64,000 bases of DNA from Cupriavidus necator A5-1 (GTDB taxonomy: Bacteria > Pseudomonadota > Gammaproteobacteria > Burkholderiales > Burkholderiaceae). Where the stretch lies: contig NZ_JQLI01000008.1 of assembly GCF_000744095.1 (NCBI RefSeq), forward strand, positions 2,356,001 to 2,420,000, given 5' to 3'. Below the pieces are notes generated by a model, which was given only the letters and a program-made list of their open reading frames with translations, was not told the origin of the DNA and searched no databases. Below are positions 9,702 through 19,230 of this stretch, piece by piece. Position numbers and translations under genes: made by a program. Every line of letters starts with the position of its first letter. The stretch's first letter is position 1.

Positions 9702-10493
9702 TCAACCCTGCGCATTCAGCAGCCGCAGAATCTCCTCATGCACGCGAGCATCGCCACTGGCGACCACCGCTCCCCCATGTTGGGGATCGCCGCCCGTCCA
9801 GCTCGTCATGATGCCGCCGGCGCCCTCGATAATCGGGATCAGCGCCTGCACGTCATAGGGTTGTAGTCCCGCTTCGACCACGGCGTCGACATGACCGGCG
9901 GCGACCATGCAATAGCCGTAGCAATCCCCGCCGTATCGCTGCATCCGCGCCGTCCGTGCCACGCGCTGGAAAGCATCCCACTGTTCGCTGGTCTCAAACA
10001 TATCCGGCGTGGTGCAAAGCAGCTTGGCTTGCGCGAGCGCCGGGCAGGGCTGCACCCGTAGTGGTTTGCCATTCAGCCAGGCACGGTTGCCGTCTCCGGA
10101 AAAACGCTCGCGCGTGAAGGGCTGGTCCATGACACCCAGCGCGGGGCGCTGGCCATCGTTCAGTGCAATCAGCGTCCCCCAGAGCGGCAGCCCGGTAATG
10201 AAGGCACGCGTGCCGTCAATGGGATCCAGTACCCAAAAGAACGGATCGGTGCCGGTCATCCTCTGTTCCTCTTCACCAAGTACCCCGTGGGTGGGATAGG
10301 TGCTTCGGATGAGTTCACGCATGGCTCGCTCGGCTTCCCGATCGGCCACGGTGACGGGATCAAAGCGGGTGGCGCCTTTGTTCACCACGTCGACGACCCC
10401 ACGAAAATGGGCGAGTGTCATCGCGCCTGCCACATCGGCCAGGCGGCCGGCAAAGGTGAGATATTCGGCTTGCTCGTCTGGGTGCATAGACAT
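9702..10493 (-). CDS. hisN: histidinol-phosphatase / inositol-monophosphatase family
   Basis: A 263-residue Mg2+-dependent, Li+-sensitive-type phosphatase. Metal-site motifs are GEEEQ and DPIDGTRAF, with the later Asp in YDVQALIPIIEGAGG. The combination of DPIDGTRAFITGLPLWGTLIAL and the C-terminal GG-x-MTSWTGGDP resembles HisN histidinol-phosphatases more than inositol or fructose phosphatases. It is monocistronic, away from any his operon, so the exact substrate is inferred. Two close ATGs (10493 and 10487) are possible; neither has a strong ribosome site. Confidence 0.85.
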   Translation of the reverse strand: MSMHPDEQAEYLTFAGRLADVAGAMTLAHFRGVVDVVNKGATRFDPVTVADREAERAMRELIRSTYPTHGVLGEEEQRMTGTDPFFWVLDPIDGTRAFITGLPLWGTLIALNDGQRPALGVMDQPFTRERFSGDGNRAWLNGKPLRVQPCPALAQAKLLCTTPDMFETSEQWDAFQRVARTARMQRYGGDCYGYCMVAAGHVDAVVEAGLQPYDVQALIPIIEGAGGIMTSWTGGDPQHGGAVVASGDARVHEEILRLLNAQG

Positions 10494-10651
10494 GGCAGTG
10501 TGCGAAGCTAAGTGCGTCCCTTGGCCGGGCGCGGATTACCAAGCGATATCGTTGGCGGCGGCAACAACGCGTTCCGTGATCGGCTGGCCCCATAAGTGGT
10601 TGTTCCCGGGCGCCCTGGCGCCCAACTCTCCCACCAGATGTGCATTAGTAG

Positions 10652-10704
10652 GCATTTATCCTAATTTATTTGCAAAGGATAATTTATCCAGATAGGATAA
10701 ATGC
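10652..10704. promoter_or_regulatory. operator-like nested inverted repeat
   Basis: A perfect 12-bp inverted repeat (GCATTTATCCTA at 10652-10663, complement at 10693-10704) encloses a second one, GGATAA-T-TTATCC at 10677-10689. Together there are four copies of a GGATAA/TTATCC half-site within 53 bases, in a locally AT-rich island 24 bases before the ATPase gene. The layout is that of a multi-site operator, perhaps autoregulatory. I do not recognise the cognate regulator. Confidence 0.6.
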
Positions 10705-10728
10705 TGATAATCGCACCCGGAAGTCACC

Positions 10729-11889
10729 ATGTCCGAGCCGTCCGCCGCCTCCGAACGTTACACCTTTCGCCGCCCCGCGTTGGCGGCAAGCTTCTGCGCG
10801 GCCTTGGCCGGGGAGGGAATCCAGGATGCCCGCTCGGGCCTGTTCCTCGCGGCGCCGCGTCGGGTAGGGAAGTCCACGTTCCTGCGCGAGGACCTTGTGC
10901 CGGCCGCCGGGCAGCGCGGCTGGGTCACCGTGTATGTCGACTTGTGGTCGAACAAGGCGCACGACCCGGGCGAGCTGATCGCCGACGCCATCAAGCACAA
11001 AATTGCCGATCACGACGGTGTCGTGAGCAAAGCCGCAAAGGCTGTCGGCCTCACCAAGGTCACCGTCATGGGCACCCTCGGGTTGGACCTCACCGCCACG
11101 GGATTGCCAGCGGGCGTCTCGCTCACGCAGGCCCTTGAGGCGCTGCGCAAGGCCGCCAGGAAAGCGGTTCTCCTGATCGTCGATGAAGCGCAGCACGCTC
11201 TGACCACGGAGAAGGGCGTGGAGGCGATGTTCGGCCTGAAGGCGGCGCGCGACGCGATGAACGTTTCGGGCAAGGCCCCGGAGCTCATGCTGGTCTTCAC
11301 CGGCTCAAGCCGGGACAAACTCGCGCACCTGGTCATGAATTCGCGCATGCCGTTCTACGGCTCCCAGGTGACGCCGTTCCCGCTGCTCGATCGAAACTTT
11401 ACCGACGAATTTACCAAGAGCGTGAACCGGGCGCTCGCCGCGGGCAATCAGCTTGAGCCGGAGGCCGTCTACGAAGCCTTCGTGATGGTCGGGCATCGCC
11501 CGGAGATGCTGCGCCACCTGATTGGCACGATCGCACTGGCGAACGAATCGCCAAACCTCAGTATCCGACTCAAGGATGACGCGACGCTCGTCCAGGAGCG
11601 CTTGTGGCATGACGTCGAAAGCGACTTCACCTCGCTGTCGCCACTTCAGCAGGCGGTGGTGCGTGTCATGGCTGGCAAGGACGGTCAGTTTTCTCCCTTC
11701 GGAGAGAGCGCCATGTCCGCGTACAAGGCCCTTGTGCCGGATCATGTGAGCGTGAGCGCCGGGACGGTTCAAAATGCGATTGACGCCCTTCGTGAGCGCG
11801 AGATCGTATGGAAAGAGTCGCGAGGCTCGTACGAAATCGAAGATCAAGCGTGGCTGAGCTGGCTCCGCGCCAAAGGCCTGACGTCCTGA
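10729..11889 (+). CDS. AAA/P-loop ATPase with C-terminal winged-helix-like part
   Basis: A 386-residue protein. The Walker A motif is AAPRRVGKSTFLRE (about residues 42-55) and Walker B is VLLIVDEAQHAL (about 145-156). FTGSSRDKLAHLVMNS matches the sensor and arginine region of STAND/AAA_16-like ATPases of the COG1672/ORC-Cdc6 type. The last 90 residues (LSPLQQAVVRVMAG to the end, including a stretch on paired repression or activation-like IDALREREIV) look like a winged helix. No nuclease, protease or transmembrane part is visible. It stands alone behind the nested operator. Such ATPases are widespread in Proteobacteria and their role is unknown to me; DNA binding is plausible. Confidence 0.75.
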   Translation: MSEPSAASERYTFRRPALAASFCAALAGEGIQDARSGLFLAAPRRVGKSTFLREDLVPAAGQRGWVTVYVDLWSNKAHDPGELIADAIKHKIADHDGVVSKAAKAVGLTKVTVMGTLGLDLTATGLPAGVSLTQALEALRKAARKAVLLIVDEAQHALTTEKGVEAMFGLKAARDAMNVSGKAPELMLVFTGSSRDKLAHLVMNSRMPFYGSQVTPFPLLDRNFTDEFTKSVNRALAAGNQLEPEAVYEAFVMVGHRPEMLRHLIGTIALANESPNLSIRLKDDATLVQERLWHDVESDFTSLSPLQQAVVRVMAGKDGQFSPFGESAMSAYKALVPDHVSVSAGTVQNAIDALREREIVWKESRGSYEIEDQAWLSWLRAKGLTS

Positions 11890-11967
11890 AGGACGCGGTA
11901 ACGCGGCCGCGTCGACTGGTGCCTGCAGGCCAGCCTGCACGGAGGAGGCGCCCGTGACGCAGCCAGC

Positions 11968-13983
11968 CTAGTCGCCGCCGGGCTGGTCCCGCAGGCTCGC
12001 CTTCGCTTCTGCCTCGGTCTCGTAGACATAGGGCGCGAGGCCGCGCCGGGCGAGCGTGTCGCCGAGCTTGGCGCGCATGAAGGCGCTGGTGGTAAAGCGG
12101 GTCACGCCGATGTAGTAGCGTGCCACCATGTCCGAGATCATCTCGACATAGGCATCTTCCACGCTCCGGTCGAGCACGAAGCCCTCGTAGTTGACCACCG
12201 TGTAGACCCTGTGGCCCAACGGCTCGCAGATGCGGATGACCTCCTTGCGGATCGCCTCGACGTCTTCCTGGCGCTTCACTTCGAGCTGCTCGAAATTCAG
12301 GAACAGGATGTTCTTCTCTTCGTCGTAGTTGAAGCGCGCCTCCAGCGGCAGGCGCAGCACGTCGGCGCGCAGTCCCATCGGCTCGGGGCGGAAGATCCGC
12401 TCGTCCATCAGCACCGGCGAGCGCACGATCGGGACGAAGTCCATCTTGGCGAGGATGTCGCGCTCCAGGTCGACCCCGGGCGCAATCTCGATGAGTTCCA
12501 TGCCCTGCGCGCCCAGCTCGAACACGCAGCGCTCCGTGATATAGAGCACGGGCTTCTGCGACGCCGCCGCGTACGGGCCGGAGAAGGTGCGATGCTCCAC
12601 TTCCTGGACGAATTTCCTGGCCGTGCCGTCGCGGTGGATATGGAGCTTGCCGTCGGTCACCGAGAACTCGCCGCCGCCCGCCATGAAGGTGCCGACAAAC
12701 ACGGCCTTCTTCGCATTCTGGCTGATGTTGATAAAGCCGCCGGCACCCGCCAGCCGTGGCCCGAACCGGGAGACATTCAGGTTGCCCATGCGATCGGCCT
12801 GCGCCAGGCCGAGGAAGGCGATGTCGAGCCCGCCGCCGTCGTAGAAATCGAACTGGTAGGGCTGGTCGATGATCGCGTCGGGGTTGGTCGCCGCGCCGAA
12901 GTTCAGCCCGCCGGCAGGAATGCCGCCGATCACGCCCGGCTCGGTCGAGAGCGTCACGAGGTCGAGGATCCGTTCCTCGTTGGCGACGTTGGCGATGCCC
13001 TCGGGCATGCCGATGCCGAGATTCACCACGCTGTTCGGCTGGAGTTCCATCGCGGCGCGCCGGGCGATCACCTTGCGTTCGCTCATCGCCATCGGCGCCA
13101 CGCTGCTCGTCGGGACGCGGACCTCGCCCGAGAACGCCGGATTGTACGGCGTGGCAAAGGTCTGCAAGTGGTTCTCCGGCTGCGCCAGCACCACGCAGTC
13201 CACCAGCACGCCGGGAATTTTGACCTGGCGGGGATTGAGCGAGCCGCGTTCGGCGATGCGCTCCACCTGCACGATCACCATCCCGCCGCAGTTGTGCGCG
13301 GCCATGGCGATGGCAAGTGCTTCCAGCGTCAGCGCCTCGCGCTCCATGGTGATATTGCCGTCCGGATCGGCCGTGGTGCCGCGCACGATGGCGACGTTGA
13401 TGGGGAAGGCCTTGTAGAACAGATAGTCCTGGCCGCCGATCTGCATCAGCTCGACCAAGTCCTCGGTAGTGCGTTCGTTCAGCTTGCCGCCGCCAAAACG
13501 CGGATCGACGAACGTGCCCAGTCCGACCCGCGACAGGTGGCCGGGCTTGCCGGCCGCGATATCGCGGAACAGGTGGGTGATCACGCCCTGCGGCAGGTTG
13601 TAGGCTTCGATCTGGTTGCCGACTGCGAGCTGCTGGAGCTTCGGTACCAGCCCCCAGTGTCCACCGATCACGCGCTTCACCAGACCGGGCAACGCGAAAT
13701 GATTCAGGCCCCGCTCCCTGCCGTCTCCCTGGCCGGCGGCATAGACCAGGGTCAGGTTGCCGGGCTTCGACAGGCTGACGGGCGTGTCGTCGTCCTGCGA
13801 CAGGCAGATTTCCTCGACGGCCATGGCAATCTCTTCCGCGAAGCCGATGCCGACGAAGCCGCCCGTCGCCACGGTATCGCCATCCCGGATCAGGCGTACC
13901 GCTTCACGCGCCGAGACCAGCTTGCCGTTCTCGCGCGTGTGAATCGCTGGCAATGGACGGTGCTTACTGTCTTGCGTATTCAT
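11968..13983 (-). CDS. fused two-domain acyl-CoA:carboxylate CoA-transferase (class I) with C-terminal extension
   Basis: A 671-residue enzyme joining the alpha-like half (about residues 20-270, with [16 protein letters not shown]) and the beta-like half (about 300-520, with [14 protein letters not shown]). The catalytic glutamate is E348 in STEPGVIGG. This resembles propionate or acetate CoA-transferases and the two-subunit 3-oxoacid CoA-transferases. The last 150 residues, after about 530, form an extra domain seen in some long homologues. The ATG at 13983 lies 5 bases after the stop of the permease gene, so translation is probably coupled. It likely activates the acid imported by that permease, using acetyl-CoA or succinyl-CoA as donor. 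Confidence 0.9.
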   Translation of the reverse strand: MNTQDSKHRPLPAIHTRENGKLVSAREAVRLIRDGDTVATGGFVGIGFAEEIAMAVEEICLSQDDDTPVSLSKPGNLTLVYAAGQGDGRERGLNHFALPGLVKRVIGGHWGLVPKLQQLAVGNQIEAYNLPQGVITHLFRDIAAGKPGHLSRVGLGTFVDPRFGGGKLNERTTEDLVELMQIGGQDYLFYKAFPINVAIVRGTTADPDGNITMEREALTLEALAIAMAAHNCGGMVIVQVERIAERGSLNPRQVKIPGVLVDCVVLAQPENHLQTFATPYNPAFSGEVRVPTSSVAPMAMSERKVIARRAAMELQPNSVVNLGIGMPEGIANVANEERILDLVTLSTEPGVIGGIPAGGLNFGAATNPDAIIDQPYQFDFYDGGGLDIAFLGLAQADRMGNLNVSRFGPRLAGAGGFINISQNAKKAVFVGTFMAGGGEFSVTDGKLHIHRDGTARKFVQEVEHRTFSGPYAAASQKPVLYITERCVFELGAQGMELIEIAPGVDLERDILAKMDFVPIVRSPVLMDERIFRPEPMGLRADVLRLPLEARFNYDEEKNILFLNFEQLEVKRQEDVEAIRKEVIRICEPLGHRVYTVVNYEGFVLDRSVEDAYVEMISDMVARYYIGVTRFTTSAFMRAKLGDTLARRGLAPYVYETEAEAKASLRDQPGGD

Positions 13984-13988
13984 TTGGA

Positions 13989-15383
13989 TCAATAGATGCC
14001 GGTCAGGTAGTAGAAGGCAATGACGACGAACACCGCCAGCGTCTTGATGCAGGTGACTGCGAAGATGTCGCCATAGGACTGGCGGTGCGTCAGGCCTGTC
14101 ACCGCGAGCAGCGTGATCACGGCGCCGTTGTGCGGCAGGGTATCCATGCCGCCGCTGGCCATCGAGGCGATGCGGTGGAAGACGTCCAGGGGGATGCCGG
14201 CGGCATGCGCCGCGGCGATGAACTGGTCGGACATCGCGGCGAGCGCGATGCTCATGCCGCCGGAGGCCGAGCCGGTGATGCCGGCGAGCGTGGTGACCGT
14301 GATGGCTTCGTTGACCAGCGGGTTTGGAATCGACTTGAGGGCGTCGGCCACCACGAGGAAGCCGGGCAGGCCTGCGATCACCGCGCCGAAGCCATACTCC
14401 GAGGCGGTGTTCATGGAAGCCAGCAACGAGCCGCCGACCGCCGCCTTGGACCCTTCGGCGAACTTCTGGCTGACCGGCTTGAAGGCGAACACCAGCACCG
14501 CGAGGATACCCACCAGCAGCGCGCCCTCGACCGCCCAGATCGCAGCCACCTTGGACACCTCGGTGGTGACGGGTTTGGTAGCGCCGGCGAGCATGAACTC
14601 ATGGGTCTTGCCATAGAATCGCGGGATCAGCTCGGTAAACACCTTGTTCAGCACGCCAACCAGCACGAGCGGCAGGATGGCGATCCAGGGATTGGCCAGC
14701 TTGCCATGCTCGAAGGCCTCGGGCTCGTTGGTATGGCCCTCGCCATAGCCCTCGCCGCCAGCCGCAGCCTGGCGCCGGCGCAAGTTGAGGTAGGTCAGGC
14801 CCACCACCAGGATGAATATCGTCCCGACCACGCCCAGCCAGGGCGCGGCCCAGGTATTGGTATTGAAGAAAGTGGTCGGGATGATGTTCTGGATCTGCGG
14901 CGTCCCCGGCAACGAGTCCATGGTGAAGGTAAAGGCGCCCAGCGCAATGGTGCCGGGTATCAGCCGCTTGGGGATGCCGCCTTGGCGGAACATCTCGGCG
15001 GCGAAGGGATAGACGGCGAACACCACGACGAACAGCGAGACGCCCCCGTAGGTCAGCACCGCGCACACCACCACGATCGACAGCATTGCCCGCTCACGCC
15101 CCACCAGCGCGATCACGGCCGAGACGATGGACTTGGAAAAGCCGGAGAGCTCGATCGTCTTGCCGAATACCGCACCCAGCAGGAAGACCGGAAAGTAAAG
15201 CTTGACGAAGCCGACCATCTTGTCCATGAACACGCTGATGAACATTGGCGGCACCAGGGCCGGGTCGGTCAGCAGCACGGCGCCGAGCGCGGCAACCGGC
15301 GCGAACAGGATCACGCTGAAGCCGCGGTAGGCGACGAACATCAGGAAGAAGAGGGCGGCCACGACGATCAGGAAGCTCACCAC
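13989..15383 (-). CDS. GntP-family permease
   Basis: A 464-residue, highly hydrophobic inner-membrane protein with about 12-14 segments. The GntP hallmarks are the N-terminal [20 protein letters not shown], the [13 protein letters not shown] stretch and the [14 protein letters not shown]-like region near residues 360-380. The family carries gluconate, hydroxybutyrate and other carboxylates in symport with protons. It starts at GTG (15383, followed by a second GTG) behind AAGGAG. It sits in a unit with a CBS-domain protein upstream and a CoA-transferase downstream. A short-chain hydroxyacid or keto acid is a reasonable substrate, but this is inferred from the neighbours. Confidence 0.88.
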   Translation of the reverse strand: MVSFLIVVAALFFLMFVAYRGFSVILFAPVAALGAVLLTDPALVPPMFISVFMDKMVGFVKLYFPVFLLGAVFGKTIELSGFSKSIVSAVIALVGRERAMLSIVVVCAVLTYGGVSLFVVVFAVYPFAAEMFRQGGIPKRLIPGTIALGAFTFTMDSLPGTPQIQNIIPTTFFNTNTWAAPWLGVVGTIFILVVGLTYLNLRRRQAAAGGEGYGEGHTNEPEAFEHGKLANPWIAILPLVLVGVLNKVFTELIPRFYGKTHEFMLAGATKPVTTEVSKVAAIWAVEGALLVGILAVLVFAFKPVSQKFAEGSKAAVGGSLLASMNTASEYGFGAVIAGLPGFLVVADALKSIPNPLVNEAITVTTLAGITGSASGGMSIALAAMSDQFIAAAHAAGIPLDVFHRIASMASGGMDTLPHNGAVITLLAVTGLTHRQSYGDIFAVTCIKTLAVFVVIAFYYLTGIY

Positions 15384-15465
15384 GATGCTCTCCTTCCAGG
15401 GTGACGGGTGACGGTCTTGATGAAGGTCCTGCCCGACGCCTTGCTGGCGGAGCCGGGCGCTTGCG

Positions 15466-15933
15466 CTAGTAGGAGCCGCCCGTATCGATGGTCATGTTGA
15501 GCATGTCATGCTCGAGATCCTTGATGAAGGACTCGTCCTCCTGGATCAGTTCCTCCAGGACGTCATTGTTGGAGACTACCCCGATCACCCGCTGGGACTC
15601 GATGACCGGCAGGTGCCGGATCCGCTTGGCGTGCATCAGCGCCAGGCATTGCTCGCAGGTGTGGTCGGGCGTGACATAAATCACTTGCGTGGTCATGATG
15701 TCGCGGACCCGGGTGTCGCCTGCCGTGCGGCCGGCCAGCTCGACTTTTCGGGCGTAGTCGCGCTGGGACAGGATGCCGGCGAGGCTGTCGGCCTGCATCA
15801 CGAGTACCGTGCTGACATCCTTGTCAGCCATCAGGCGCAGCGCGGCCAGTACCGAGTCGTCGGGGCTCACGGAGATCAGGTCGCGAGGCTTGTCGGACAA
15901 GAGCTGGCGCGCCGTCTTTCTCGCTTTCTTCAT
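15466..15933 (-). CDS. tandem CBS-domain protein
   Basis: A 155-residue soluble protein made almost entirely of two CBS repeats: one around residues 10-70 (ISVSPDDSVLAALRLMADKDV, GILSQRDYARK) and one around 75-135 (DIMTTQVIYVTPDHTCEQCL, GVVSNNDVLEELI). Paired CBS modules bind adenosine nucleotides and act as energy sensors. It is 83 bases upstream of the GntP permease gene on the same strand, so it may be the first gene of that unit and could tune permease or CoA-transferase use; that link is inferred. Confidence 0.88.
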   Translation of the reverse strand: MKKARKTARQLLSDKPRDLISVSPDDSVLAALRLMADKDVSTVLVMQADSLAGILSQRDYARKVELAGRTAGDTRVRDIMTTQVIYVTPDHTCEQCLALMHAKRIRHLPVIESQRVIGVVSNNDVLEELIQEDESFIKDLEHDMLNMTIDTGGSY

Positions 15934-16002
15934 GGTACAGACATTACGGGCGCTGTGGCGAGCGACCGCTCCGTTTGGTCTTCGGCATAAGCTGACTGAC
16001 TC

Positions 16003-16203
16003 TTACCGAATGCGGCGCACGGCTTCGAGCATGGAATTCCCCTGACTTGTCAGGCGCGGGTAGGCATCCCCGCTACCATGACCATGCTCCATCGTGACCA
16101 GCTTGTGAGCCAACAAGGTGTCCAATTGCTCGGGCTCGAGGTCGTCGATCTCCTGCGCGTCGCCGAGCAGCAGTAGCGCGGCGATTTCATGCGGACTTAG
16201 CAT
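16003..16203 (-). CDS. small hypothetical protein
   Basis: A 66-residue acidic protein (MLSPHEIAALLLLGDAQEID and onward) ending in TSQGNSMLEAVRRIR. GGAGG stands 5 bases before the ATG at 16203; the open frame continues upstream, but without a start as good. The pattern of a helix pair followed by a P-R-L-T-x-x-G-x-x-x-L motif looks like a minimal winged-helix of the kind seen in short Burkholderiales proteins. Function unknown. Confidence 0.6.
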   Translation of the reverse strand: MLSPHEIAALLLLGDAQEIDDLEPEQLDTLLAHKLVTMEHGHGSGDAYPRLTSQGNSMLEAVRRIR

Positions 16204-16510
16204 GGCGGCCTCCGTTGTCGCGGTTGGAAAATCACGAAGTACGACTGCTGCCCCGAACTCGGTTCCACAGTTGGCGGTGGCGACAGCAGGGGATGCATCG
16301 GTGCGAGGAGCGCTGGGAGCGTACACCGAACGGCCACGATAAACTTCTTTGCGCCTGGCATCAAGCCAGATATATGCGGCAATGCAGCAGAGTGAAGCAG
16401 CGCCAGGGTACCAAAAGGCGGTTGCCGCGAGGCTACTGGCAGCATTGCGCGGCGCCGCGGGAGAGGACTGGCGCACGGCGCCGACGCGGCCTTAATAAGG
16501 AGGCAAGGTA
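16204..16510. promoter_or_regulatory. divergent gap between the small gene and the SDR gene
   Basis: About 300 bases that must hold two promoters. No gene with a usable ribosome site is seen, and no specific operator was recognised. Confidence 0.35.
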
Positions 16511-17284
16511 ATGGAATCGAAAGCAGTATCGCAAGCCGACCGTGTGGCACTCGTGACCGGCGCCGGCAGCGGCATCGGCCGGGCCACGGCCAACCGCCTG
16601 CTCGACGATGGCTTCAGGGTGGTGGTGGCGGGACGCCGCATGGAGCCGCTGGCAGTCCTGGTAGAGGAGGCTCGCGCTCGCGGGCGGGAGGCGCTGGCGG
16701 TGACGGTCGACGTGCGCGACGCCGCGAGCGTCGAGGCGCTGTTCGCCACCATCGAGGCGACCTACGGCAGGCTGGACGTGCTATTCAACAACGCTGGTAT
16801 CAACGCTCCGGCGATTCCCATGGACGAGCTCGACGTGGCGCAGTGGCAAAACGTCATCGATACCAACGTCACCGGCGTCTTCCTCTGCGCACGCGCAGCC
16901 TTTGCCTTGATGCGGCGCCAGTCACCGCAGGGCGGACGAATTATCAACAATGGCTCGATCTCGGCGCATGCGCCTCGTCCGTTCACAGCGCCTTACACAG
17001 CCAGCAAGCACGCGGTGCTGGGCCTGACCAAGAGCATCGCACTGGATGGCCGCGCCTTCAACATCGTCTGCAGCCAGATCGATATCGGCAATGCGCTGAC
17101 AGAGCTGTCGGCGCGAATGCAGAAGGGCGTGCTGCAAGCCAATGGCACGGTGGCGCCTGAGCCGATGGTCGACGCTCGCCACGTCGCCGATGCGGTCGGC
17201 TACATCGCCGGCCTGCCACTTTCCGCCAACGTACTGAACATGACGGTGATGGCAAGCAACATGCCTTTTGTCGGCCGCGGCTGA
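16511..17284 (+). CDS. short-chain dehydrogenase/reductase
   Basis: A 257-residue classical SDR. The nucleotide-binding motif is TGAGSGIG (residues 16-23), the structural NNAG is at 93-96, and the catalytic set is S149, Y162 and K166 (YTASK). AGGR at 40-43 in place of an acidic residue after beta-2 favours NADP(H) over NAD(H). AAGGAGG precedes the ATG at close spacing. The substrate is unknown; nothing in the neighbourhood defines a pathway, and an EAL relic follows directly. Confidence 0.9.
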   Translation: MESKAVSQADRVALVTGAGSGIGRATANRLLDDGFRVVVAGRRMEPLAVLVEEARARGREALAVTVDVRDAASVEALFATIEATYGRLDVLFNNAGINAPAIPMDELDVAQWQNVIDTNVTGVFLCARAAFALMRRQSPQGGRIINNGSISAHAPRPFTAPYTASKHAVLGLTKSIALDGRAFNIVCSQIDIGNALTELSARMQKGVLQANGTVAPEPMVDARHVADAVGYIAGLPLSANVLNMTVMASNMPFVGRG

Positions 17285-17364
17285 GGCAGGCCGCCACTTT
17301 GCATGCCCGCTATTTTCGCCGGCTTCGTTCTTCATCTTGTTCGGTGGCGCGTCCAGCTGGCTCT

Positions 17365-17459
17365 CGCGCCTGAAGCGCACGGGTGTGCGACTGGCTATCG
17401 ACGACTTCGGCACCGGCTACTCCTCGCTTGCCTACCTGAGCCGCTTCCCCCGTCACTAA
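17365..17459 (+). pseudogene. EAL-domain relic
   Basis: The frame reads [20 protein letters not shown] followed by AYLSRFP and a stop at 17457-17459. This is the [10 protein letters not shown] core of EAL cyclic-di-GMP phosphodiesterases, of which D-D is part of the metal site. The rest of a roughly 240-residue domain is missing on both sides, so this is a leftover about 30 codons long. Confidence 0.75.
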
Positions 17460-17467
17460 CCGCGGCA

Positions 17468-18709
17468 CTAGGCAAATTGCCGAATCTGATCCCGGACGAC
17501 GGGACAAATCGCGGTATGCCAGTGTGGGCCTAAGAACAGATCGTAATGACCACACTGGCGTGCCGTGATGTGCCGCTTGTGGCTTGAGGCAATGCCTGGA
17601 CACAAATCGTGCGCGGCTTGGGTCTGGCCACGGCCGGCAATGTCATCCAGTTCGCCTTCGATGGTGAGCAATGCAGTGGTGTGGATGTCCTGCGGGCGCA
17701 CCGGTTGGCCTCGCACGCGCCAGTCGCCGAGGGCCAGCCGAAATTCTTGAAACACGATCTGGATGGTGTCCAGATAGAACTCGGCCGCCATGTCAAGCAC
17801 CGCGTTATATGCATCGCACGCGCGCCGGCGCGCCTCGGCACCGGCGATGTCACCCCGAACGAGATCGCGATAGTAGTCCCAGTGCGATGCAACCAGGCGG
17901 TCGGGCTGCGTCGCCACCAAACCGGCATATTGCAGGAAGCGCGGATACACTTTGCGACCGGCACCGGGGTAGCGATCTGGCACGGCGTAAATCAGGTTCT
18001 GTTGAAACCAAGCGAGCGACCGGTGCGCCGCGAGCTTGTTGATCGCGGTGGGGCTACGGCGGGCATCGATCGGGCCGCCCACCAGGATCAGGCTCTTGGG
18101 CGTTGGCTCACCTCCGCTAGCCAGCAGGGAAATGGCCGCCAGGGCGGGCACGGTGGATTGACAGATCGCAAGCACGTGCAACCGGTCGGTCCCGATCAGG
18201 CGGATACACGCTTGCATCAGCGCCACATTCTCATTCAGGTCGAACGGCCCCTCCGCCAACGGCACGCGGCTGGCATCGATCCAGTCGGTCACGTACACCT
18301 CATGGTCCGGCAGCAACGTTGTAACGATTTCCCGTAGCATGACAGCGTGGTGACCAGCGAGCGGGGCGCAGAGCAGCACCGCCGGTCTCTCCTTGCCGCC
18401 GGCGACGCCGCAATCAGCTGCCGCCTCGGCCGCAAAACGCAGCAAGCGGCAGAATGGCGTGTCGAGCACAAGCTGCTCGACCACCGGTATGACGCGGCCC
18501 TCCCGTTCGACGGCGGTAATGTTGAACTCGGGCTTCTCGTAAGCTTTGCCGAACCGGTAGAGGAATTCGTAGCCTGCGGCAAAGTACGGTGCACCCGGCA
18601 GGCAGGCCAACGGACTGTCAGGGTTGCCGAAGGCGTGCGCGGCGCCTGCGGCCCACATCGTCAGCGGATGCAAAAGCGCTCGCTGATATTCCATGAATTT
18701 GTACAGCAT
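17468..18709 (-). CDS. phaZ: intracellular polyhydroxyalkanoate depolymerase
   Basis: A 413-residue protein of the intracellular PHB depolymerase family, which breaks down stored poly-3-hydroxybutyrate on granules. The N-terminus (MLYKFMEYQRALLHPLTMWA) and the length match R. eutropha PhaZ proteins. The nucleophile is C183 in AICQST, the unusual cysteine that replaces the lipase-box serine in this family. A catalytic Asp and His are expected; GHYDLFLG near the C-terminus supplies the His. The ATG at 18709 is preferred for family match and the GGAG 5 bases upstream. It is a single gene; no phasin or phaC is in the window. Confidence 0.92.
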   Translation of the reverse strand: MLYKFMEYQRALLHPLTMWAAGAAHAFGNPDSPLACLPGAPYFAAGYEFLYRFGKAYEKPEFNITAVEREGRVIPVVEQLVLDTPFCRLLRFAAEAAADCGVAGGKERPAVLLCAPLAGHHAVMLREIVTTLLPDHEVYVTDWIDASRVPLAEGPFDLNENVALMQACIRLIGTDRLHVLAICQSTVPALAAISLLASGGEPTPKSLILVGGPIDARRSPTAINKLAAHRSLAWFQQNLIYAVPDRYPGAGRKVYPRFLQYAGLVATQPDRLVASHWDYYRDLVRGDIAGAEARRRACDAYNAVLDMAAEFYLDTIQIVFQEFRLALGDWRVRGQPVRPQDIHTTALLTIEGELDDIAGRGQTQAAHDLCPGIASSHKRHITARQCGHYDLFLGPHWHTAICPVVRDQIRQFA

Positions 18710-19230
18710 TGGAGCTCCCGGGAACAAGCCGGATAATCCGGTCACCGCCGACAGAGGTGGCGAAAGCTGATACTAGATCCACGCGAGGAATGCCCCAGAT
18801 CCCACACGGGCGTCCTTGCCACGGCGCCACGGGCACGTGGTTACCGAGGTTACAGTGTTTATGCAAGCCCTTCCAGCCTGATTTTTACTATAGGGCAGGC
18901 ACGAAGCGCGGCAAGGTTCGGTGATCGGGGGCGCTGTGCCTGCTGCTTCTGATCTAAAAGGAGGCGCGTGTGCGCCGCTCGATCAGCGCGTCCGACAGCC
19001 GCGACGAGACGATCCCAGGGTCGGTTCATACCTTCCCGACCGCCTCCTACCGCGAGGCCAAGCACCCCCAACTCAATTCCTGCCAAGCCTTCCATTAGCA
19101 TTTGCAGCTTCGACGCGCCGGGTGGATACTGAAGCATCTCCATGAGACTCTTCAGCCTCGCAACGAGGGGCGGGCTCGGCAACAGTGCCAGGCTGAAGCT
19201 GTTACCTCGCGACCGGGCAGAGGCACGCAA
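18710..19230. other. 520-base gap between phaZ and the EF-P-like gene
   Basis: Divergent genes flank it, so both promoters should be here. No frame has a ribosome site and family resemblance together; an AAAAGGAGG at about 18956 is followed by no convincing coding frame. Confidence 0.35.

Noticed and set aside
11924-11939. Palindrome TGCAGGC-CA-GCCTGCA after the ATPase gene as a terminator
   Set aside because: The 2-base loop is too short for a stable hairpin and there is no T-run.
12211-13995. A 594-codon plus-strand frame opposite the two-domain CoA-transferase
   Set aside because: Shadow frame with no domain; the minus-strand protein has clear catalytic motifs.
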